Assembly (NCBI GenBank): GCA_016926925.1
Contig: JAFGNQ010000186.1
Span: 1 to 5,997, forward strand
Length of the DNA stretch: 5,997 nt
Direction: 5' to 3'
Origin: Candidatus Aminicenantota bacterium
Lineage (GTDB): Bacteria; Acidobacteriota; Aminicenantia; Aminicenantales; Aminicenantaceae
Part shown: in pieces, positions 1 to 3,582 of the stretch
Numbering within the stretch: position 1 is the stretch's first letter
Layout of the letters: each line of letters starts with the position of its first letter
Program-made: the position numbers and the translations under genes
The notes under the pieces: generated by a model
What the model was told of the DNA's origin: nothing
The model's database searches: none
What the model saw: only the letters and a program-made list of their open reading frames with translations

Positions 1-163
1 AATCCGATCCCTGGGCAACGGCGACATCAACACCTCCGCCGCTTGAAGCCGGAAAAGTCGACCGAGCCTTCAAGTCGCTCAAGAAGCCGCCGCCGACGGC
101 AAAGGACAAGCCCAATTTTGTGCTCCGTGAGATGAATTCTCTCCGGCCTATTTTTTTCCCCAT
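1..163 (-). CDS. Tat-exported protein, probable DUF362 family (5' fragment, runs off left edge)
   Basis: The first 54 codons of a minus-strand gene are visible and the rest lies beyond position 1. The ATG at 163 is preceded by AGGAG with an 8-base spacer, which fixes the start. The N-terminus is a twin-arginine signal: basic MGKKI, then GRREFIS (R7 R8, F10), then a mild hydrophobic, glycine-containing stretch at residues 17-28. A Ser/Gly-rich linker (about 35-44) leads into VDVAVAQGSD (45-54), which resembles the opening strand of DUF362 proteins, where a (V/I)AVxKGxxP-type motif starts the domain. DUF362 proteins are uncharacterised and often carry [4Fe-4S] ferredoxin motifs; Tat export would fit a cofactor loaded in the cytoplasm. 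The Tat signal and start are well supported. The family call rests on about ten residues and is tentative. The gene has its own promoter, so it is probably a separate transcription unit from the genes upstream. Confidence 0.7.
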   Translation of the reverse strand, partial: MGKKIGRREFISRSTKLGLSFAVGGGFLSDLKARSTFPASSGGGVDVAVAQGSD

Positions 164-171
164 GGCGCATT

Positions 172-176
172 CTCCT
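172..176 (-). promoter_or_regulatory. Ribosome binding site of the Tat/DUF362 gene
   Basis: Read on the minus strand this is AGGAG, 8 bases before the ATG at 163. It decides the start of a gene that is cut by the window edge and could otherwise be missed. Confidence 0.75.
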
Positions 177-199
177 TTCCTGTTGGATTGATTATTTTT

Positions 200-211
200 T
201 ACTATATAGTA
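200..211. promoter_or_regulatory. 12-base perfect palindrome overlapping the -10 box (possible operator)
   Basis: TACTATATAGTA is its own reverse complement and covers the proposed -10 box of the Tat/DUF362 promoter. A palindrome here is the usual placement for a dimeric repressor that blocks RNA polymerase. The regulator is unknown and no regulator gene is in the window. The sequence is AT-only apart from one C/G pair, so chance is possible. Confidence 0.35.
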
Positions 212-236
212 GATACAACAGAGCTTTAAATGTCAA
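206..236 (-). promoter_or_regulatory. Candidate sigma70-type promoter for the Tat/DUF362 gene
   Basis: On the minus strand a consensus -35 box TTGACA (236-231) is followed after 19 bases by TACTAT (211-206), which matches TATAAT at four of six positions. The 19-base spacing is longer than the ideal 17, so the promoter may be weak or need an activator. Transcription would start near 199, giving a leader of about 35 bases that contains the AGGAG site. The -10 box sits inside a perfect palindrome, listed separately. Confidence 0.5.
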
Positions 237-241
237 ATATT

Positions 242-303
242 CTGCTCGATGGGATGCATATCCCTTCCTGTGATAGAGCTAGCCCGCTAGCGAATGAGAG
301 CAG
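242..303. repeat. Nested inverted repeats (three-stem structure) in the intergenic region
   Basis: An outer stem CTGCTC (242-247) / GAGCAG (298-303) encloses two small hairpins: GGGAT/ATCCC (251-255, 260-264, loop GCAT) and GCTAG/CTAGC (278-282, 287-291, loop CCCG). The arrangement resembles a three-way junction. It lies between the palindromic repeats and the TTGACA promoter. It is not a tRNA, because the conserved loops are absent, and it has no T-tract. It could be a decayed repeat or part of an mRNA 3' end. Function is unknown and stems of this length can occur by chance. Confidence 0.3.
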
Positions 304-340
304 GTCATTTCCCTTATCAACCACACAGCGTCCGTTGAAA

Positions 341-414
341 AGCGAGGGCAAGTCATAGTTCGTTTGTTCCGCATGGGGAGGGTGGAGCGGTCTTGCAGAA
401 AACGACAATTATAC
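341..414. repeat. Palindromic repeat element, outer copy (copy 1)
   Basis: This copy aligns by eye with 461-535; the first 36 positions match at 28 sites. The offset is 120 bases, becoming 121 and then 122 through single-base indels. Shared blocks include AGTCA, GTTCGTTTG, CGCATGG and GGGTGGAG. The copy folds as 352-365 against 400-414: TCGTTT (360-365) pairs exactly with AAACGA (400-405), and outside that, after small bulges, the pairs G352-C414, T353-A413, A355-T412, T356-A411, A357-T410 and T359-A408 form. The loop is G-rich (runs at 375-378, 380-382, 384-385 and 389-390). It holds no plausible gene and looks like a non-coding dispersed repeat. Confidence 0.6.
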
Positions 415-417
415 GGA

Positions 418-442
418 GCGAGGCTCCGGCTGTACGCCTCGC
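418..442 (-). terminator. Hairpin just after the DUF89 stop codon, possible terminator
   Basis: On the minus strand GCGAGGC (442-436) pairs with GCCTCGC (424-418) around an 11-base loop, giving a GC-rich 7-bp stem starting about 10 bases after the TAA at 455-453. The position is right for ending the transglutaminase-Nudix-DUF89 transcript. However, the bases after the stem (TCCGTATAATTG) are not a proper U-tract, so it would be a weak intrinsic terminator or just a 3' end-protecting stem. It sits between the two palindromic repeats. Confidence 0.3.
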
Positions 443-452
443 ATACATATAA

Positions 453-1373
453 TTAAAGAAGGCGAGAGCGAGTCACGGTTCGTTTGCGTCGCATGGTGGT
501 GGGTGGAGGGGTCTTCGACGAAATCGAACCGTGACGAGCACTCATGAGGACGATGCTCCCTTGCGGGACTCCGATGTGCTCGGCTATGACGGAGCATTTG
601 GCTTTGAGCAGGAAAAATATGGGCCGGACCTCGTCAGAGAGCCCTTCATAGTTACCCTGGCCTTTACTGACGATGAAGTCAGCCTCTTCATACATCTTCA
701 AGAAATCAGTGGAGCACAAAGGCAGGATATTCCCGGGAGCATCCGATCCCGAGGAGACGATTGCAGCCACGTGGCCGATTCCGGCTGCTAAGGCATCCTC
801 TCGAACCGCATCATTGATAATCGGCCGGTCACGGACGACATAAGTCACAGGTTTTCCCATTTCTTCGATCAGGATACGGTCGAAGACACACTCACCGGCG
901 TTGTCGGCAATGAAGAGAATATTTTTAGCACGATCCAGCCCTTCACGAAAATCTTGATAATGATTGACGGCGAACTCTTGAACCAGAATAGCCTGGATAT
1001 CTTTTTTCAGATCAAAGGGTACATTCGAACCAAAATCAATCACGTTCCCGGCGATCGCAACGCGGATGGCCGTCATCAATCCGTCTCGAGCCTCAGCCAC
1101 TCTTTTTTTAAGGCCGGAATAGTGGCCGAGAGCCTGCTCCGTACATCTTTTTTTTATATCCTTGTAAGGGTCATCGGATCCCGTTAGACGCGAGACGATG
1201 CTATAGACCTCTCTTCCGATCTCAGGTGGAGTTATGTTGTCGGAAATGGTCGGGATAAGGCCGCTGACTTCCACCAAAATCTTTCGAATGAGCGACTCAT
1301 CCCGGGTTGCAAGGTGGGCAGCATTGACGGCTTGAGTGAAAAAACAGGGATAACATTTCAATTCGATTTTCAT
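453..1373 (-). CDS. DUF89 / ARMT1-like damage-control phosphatase
   Basis: A 306-residue cytoplasmic protein of the DUF89 family, metal-dependent phosphatases thought to hydrolyse damaged or surplus sugar phosphates and cofactor intermediates. Family landmarks appear in order: C7-x2-C10 at the N-terminus (KCYPC), AGNVIDFG (108-115), the metal-site motif DNAGE (157-161), RDRPIINDA (181-189, with D182, N187 and D188), SKGQGNYEGL (236-245) and LLKAKC (255-260). The family core ends near GVPQGSIVLM (268-277). The remaining 29 residues are Pro/Thr- and then Arg-rich and are encoded inside the palindromic repeat at 461-543, so the native 3' end has probably been replaced or extended. The start lies 4 bases after the Nudix stop with only a weak GAG as ribosome site, suggesting translational coupling. 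The physiological substrate cannot be read from sequence. Runs of A7 and A8 in the coding strand (near 1103-1109 and 1148-1155) keep the frame open. Confidence 0.88.
   Translation of the reverse strand: MKIELKCYPCFFTQAVNAAHLATRDESLIRKILVEVSGLIPTISDNITPPEIGREVYSIVSRLTGSDDPYKDIKKRCTEQALGHYSGLKKRVAEARDGLMTAIRVAIAGNVIDFGSNVPFDLKKDIQAILVQEFAVNHYQDFREGLDRAKNILFIADNAGECVFDRILIEEMGKPVTYVVRDRPIINDAVREDALAAGIGHVAAIVSSGSDAPGNILPLCSTDFLKMYEEADFIVSKGQGNYEGLSDEVRPIFFLLKAKCSVIAEHIGVPQGSIVLMSARHGSISSKTPPPTTMRRKRTVTRSRLL
461..543. repeat. Palindromic repeat element, inner copy (copy 2), overlapping the DUF89 3' end
   Basis: GTCACGGTTCG (472-482) is the exact reverse complement of 525-535. After one T-T mismatch, two pairs and one G-A mismatch, CGTCG (487-491) pairs with CGACG (516-520). 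The arms are therefore 20 bases with 18 pairs around a 24-base loop. The loop contains GGTGGTGGGTGGAGGGG (495-511), five G-runs separated by single bases. The copy is better preserved than copy 1. It overlaps the last 30 or so codons of the DUF89 gene, and its right edge falls within a few bases of where the DUF89 core ends. This looks like a REP- or MITE-type palindromic unit. No transposase is nearby and no target duplication is evident. Confidence 0.7.
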
Positions 1374-1377
1374 GTCT

Positions 1378-1875
1378 CTATGAATTCACTCCGTCCGTAA
1401 TAATTTCTCTGTGGCTGGAAAAAGCAATGACAGGAAGCCGTTTCAATGAAAAATAAGCAGCGCTCACCGAATCCGATCCCGGTATCAACCGGCCCTGCGC
1501 CTGAACGAAGTAAGCAATGATGATGACATTCTTGTACATCAGGGATTCCTGTGAGTAGACACCGAGCAACTTCTCAATAACACCATCGAGTCCTGTTTCC
1601 TCTTTCAGCTCGCGCAGACAAGCTTTAGCCGGTGTTTCGTCGATCTCGATGAAACCTGAGGGAAGAGCCCATTGCCCTTTTCCCGGATCCACTCCTCTTT
1701 TTACGAGAAGAATTTCGTCGCTGCTGTTTTTCACAAAGGCGGCGGAGCTTGGAAGAGGGTTTTCATAACTCACCCAACCGCAAACACCGCAGGAGCGCCT
1801 ATATATTCCTTCGATCGGGGTGCTGCCCAATTTGGATCCGCACTGCTGGCAGTATTCCGCTGATCTTCTCTTCAT
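1378..1875 (-). CDS. Nudix hydrolase with N-terminal zinc ribbon
   Basis: A 165-residue Nudix pyrophosphohydrolase, a family that cleaves nucleoside diphosphates linked to another group (NADH, ADP-ribose, oxidised nucleotides). A zinc ribbon occupies residues 9-32 (C9-x2-C12, C29-x2-C32) and is followed by WVSYENPLPS, the usual join in zinc-ribbon Nudix proteins. The Nudix box is a perfect match to GX5EX7REUXEEXGU: G74, E80, R88 E89, E92 E93, G95, L96. The protein is much shorter than E. coli NudC and lacks its SQPWPFPxS motif, so NADH specificity should not be assumed; an ADP-ribose or general housecleaning role is as likely. It begins 21 bases after the transglutaminase stop and ends 4 bases before the DUF89 start. 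There is no Shine-Dalgarno before the ATG at 1875, but an extended -10 box lies there (see that entry). Confidence 0.93.
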   Translation of the reverse strand: MKRRSAEYCQQCGSKLGSTPIEGIYRRSCGVCGWVSYENPLPSSAAFVKNSSDEILLVKRGVDPGKGQWALPSGFIEIDETPAKACLRELKEETGLDGVIEKLLGVYSQESLMYKNVIIIAYFVQAQGRLIPGSDSVSAAYFSLKRLPVIAFSSHREIITDGVNS

Positions 1876-1884
1876 GACGCGTCG

Positions 1885-1893
1885 ATTATACCA
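1885..1893 (-). promoter_or_regulatory. Extended -10 promoter for the Nudix gene, possibly leaderless
   Basis: On the minus strand TGGTATAAT (1893-1885) is an exact extended -10 element (TGn plus TATAAT). It sits in the 21-base gap directly after the transglutaminase TAG. No convincing -35 box lies 16-18 bases upstream, which extended -10 promoters can tolerate. Only 9 bases separate TATAAT from the Nudix ATG at 1875, so transcription would start at or within 2-3 bases of the start codon. That would give a leaderless or near-leaderless mRNA, in keeping with the missing Shine-Dalgarno. It would let Nudix and DUF89 be expressed independently of the gene upstream. Confidence 0.5.
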
Positions 1894-1896
1894 TGA

Positions 1897-3468
1897 CTAT
1901 TTGGGGAAATAATCCATAACCTCGAGTTTGAGCTTCCCGATGATGTCCGACATCGCCTGCCCCATTTCCTTGAATATATCCACATTGAGGGCGCTATGGC
2001 CGAATTTCAAGTGTGTGGCATCCGTATAATACTCTCCCGAAGTCTTGTCCACTGCCAGCCACTTGGGATCGAGAGCGACCCAACGCCCGACGAATACCTC
2101 CGGCCACATATGGTAGGCAAAAATTCCGCCGCCGTACATGATTCCAACTGCAGCCCGAGCAGGAATCCCGACCGCCCTGCACAGGGTTACCATGATGACC
2201 GTGTGCTCTGAACAGTCGCCTTCCCTATTTTCCAGAATTTCCCTGGCGGATGCGAAGCCGACATCGTAATTCGGTTTCATCTCGGTGTTGACCCACTGGG
2301 CAATTTTTTTGGCCGCAGTCCAAGAGTTTGTCTCCCTACCGACGATTTCGCCGGCCAAAGCTCGAATATCATTATCATCGGATTGGCAAAAAATCGTCGA
2401 CTGCAAATACTCCTCGAGTCCTTCTTCCCGAACCGGAAAATCCACAGCTTTTTTCCCGGAGAAAATCACGGACTGGGTCCGGATGACGGCAAACTCATTA
2501 TTTTTCTCTGAAAGTTTGAGGCTCGCTCCATCAAAAGGAAAGGCAGCTATCTTTTCTATCGGGATTCCGCTCAATTTGAAGGAGACACTTCGAACTTCTT
2601 GCGGGTCGGGAAAAAGCACATTGGATTTTATAACTACGGAAAAGGCGATATCGAGGTTTTCTTCGCTCATCTCTAATGCCTTCTCTTTGGACATCCTTAT
2701 GGAGACGGTATTCAAAAAACTCGCCCGGCTGATCGATTTCCAGACTTCCCCCTTGTCATCCACCCATTCGTCCATTAAAACGGGCATCAAATCCGTCATT
2801 TCGGAGCGGACGTGCCAAAGATTCATTTTTTCTCCCAAGATAAGAACGAATTCTCTTTCCAAGATCTCAAAAGAGACATCCACGAGCGTTTGCGTCAAAG
2901 GTTCAAGCATCTTGAAGACAAACGAGTTTCCGGAACTCAAGCCGCCCTCTTCTATGATCTTTTGCATCGGAACACCCAGGTAAAGGGGCTTCTCGTAGGG
3001 AAGCTCATTCGTGACTTTTTCTCCGGATTTGAAGGTGACTATATCCGGGCCGATTTCCGCTTTGATCACGGTTTCACTCGCAGCCATCTTTGTTCTCAAA
3101 ACTGTTTCCAAAGGCTGCCCTTGGGCATCGCAAACAGAGTCCTGCCGAGTGGAGATAGAAACAGGGTTTCCGCCGAGACGCGACACCCGCAGCAGCGATT
3201 CCTGCTGATTTCCCCGCAGTTTTATCCCTGCCTTATAGAAATCATATTCTCTGCTGTAGCTGTAGCCGATCTTTATCCCATTCATGTAAACACCCATCCA
3301 GCTCTCCGAAACGTTCTCTTCATCCGTCCAAAGGTGTTCCGAATCCGCTCTCCATAAAAAATTTTCATTTCGTACGGGACTATGACTCGTGCTCGACGAT
3401 ATCGCTTTCCAGGAAAACATCGCGCCCGCCGCAAAAAGCAGCGATACGAGAACGAGTGTCTTCTTCAT
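1897..3468 (-). CDS. Exported transglutaminase-like domain protein
   Basis: A 523-residue protein with an N-terminal signal sequence or membrane anchor (KK, then hydrophobic residues 4-20; no lipobox Cys), so it probably acts in the periplasm. Residues about 50-350 look rich in beta strands; the opening WMGVYMNGIKIGYSYS (57-72) is typical of a region found before transglutaminase domains in bacterial proteins. The transglutaminase-like core is at about 380-475: GDCSEHT with catalytic Cys419, AYHMWPEVFV with His453, and WVALDPKW with Asp467, a complete triad. Bacterial members are mostly proteases, peptide or amide hydrolases, or cross-linking enzymes; the substrate here is unknown. The start is secured by AGGAGA 7 bases upstream, and a good promoter lies 31-59 bases upstream. 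It is probably the first gene of a unit with Nudix and DUF89, and it follows a TonB-dependent receptor after 114 bases. Confidence 0.88.
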   Translation of the reverse strand: MKKTLVLVSLLFAAGAMFSWKAISSSTSHSPVRNENFLWRADSEHLWTDEENVSESWMGVYMNGIKIGYSYSREYDFYKAGIKLRGNQQESLLRVSRLGGNPVSISTRQDSVCDAQGQPLETVLRTKMAASETVIKAEIGPDIVTFKSGEKVTNELPYEKPLYLGVPMQKIIEEGGLSSGNSFVFKMLEPLTQTLVDVSFEILEREFVLILGEKMNLWHVRSEMTDLMPVLMDEWVDDKGEVWKSISRASFLNTVSIRMSKEKALEMSEENLDIAFSVVIKSNVLFPDPQEVRSVSFKLSGIPIEKIAAFPFDGASLKLSEKNNEFAVIRTQSVIFSGKKAVDFPVREEGLEEYLQSTIFCQSDDNDIRALAGEIVGRETNSWTAAKKIAQWVNTEMKPNYDVGFASAREILENREGDCSEHTVIMVTLCRAVGIPARAAVGIMYGGGIFAYHMWPEVFVGRWVALDPKWLAVDKTSGEYYTDATHLKFGHSALNVDIFKEMGQAMSDIIGKLKLEVMDYFPK

Positions 3469-3475
3469 TTTGTTC

Positions 3476-3481
3476 TCTCCT
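3476..3481 (-). promoter_or_regulatory. Ribosome binding site of the transglutaminase-like gene
   Basis: Minus-strand AGGAGA, 7 bases before the ATG at 3468. It is the strongest ribosome site in the window and supports that start over later in-frame ATGs. Confidence 0.8.
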
Positions 3482-3498
3482 ATGACTAGATAGAGAAA

Positions 3499-3527
3499 CT
3501 TATACCACAGGACATTTCTAATGGCAA
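3499..3527 (-). promoter_or_regulatory. Sigma70-type promoter for the transglutaminase-Nudix-DUF89 unit
   Basis: On the minus strand TTGCCA (3527-3522) and TATAAG (3504-3499) are separated by exactly 17 bases. Each box matches consensus at five of six positions, and TGG just before TATAAG makes it an extended -10 as well. The start site would be near 3491, giving a leader of about 23 bases with the AGGAGA site. A small inverted repeat GGCAA/TTGCC (3523-3535) overlaps the -35 and could bind a regulator. The rest of the 114-base gap (3469-3582) shows only a weak GCATA/TATGC stem near 3549-3568 without a T-tract, so no clear terminator follows the receptor gene. Confidence 0.65.
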
Positions 3528-3582
3528 AGCTTGCCTCTGGAGAATCGCATAGAGATTTGATTATGCTATCGACGGCTCAGGA

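Noticed and set aside
3..191. Open plus-strand frame at the left edge that could be a gene's 3' end
   Set aside because: It lies opposite the minus-strand Tat gene, which has a ribosome site, a twin-arginine motif and a promoter. The plus-strand translation shows no family motif.
226..408. 60-residue minus-strand reading frame
   Set aside because: It crosses palindromic repeat copy 1, covers its own would-be promoter region, has no ribosome site and shows no domain. Its resemblance to the 409-597 frame comes from the shared repeat.
408..413. TATAAT on the minus strand after the DUF89 gene
   Set aside because: No -35 box at 16-18 bases, no TGn and no gene directly downstream; it lies in the right arm of repeat copy 1.
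341..535. Possible two-repeat CRISPR array
   Set aside because: Only two copies, each about 65-75 bases and diverged, and no cas genes. The units are long imperfect palindromes, unlike CRISPR repeats.
409..597. 62-residue minus-strand reading frame
   Set aside because: It overlaps the DUF89 3' end in another frame and runs through repeat copy 2; no start signal or recognisable domain.
1103..1155. A7 and A8 runs in the DUF89 coding strand as possible phase-variation tracts
   Set aside because: The frame is intact, the runs encode Lys-Lys in variable parts of the protein, and such runs are common in this base composition. Reads showing length variation would be needed.
2285..2983. 232-residue plus-strand reading frame, the longest on that strand
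   Set aside because: It is fully antisense to the well-supported transglutaminase-like gene, is low-complexity (Ser, Lys, Ile) and has no domain.
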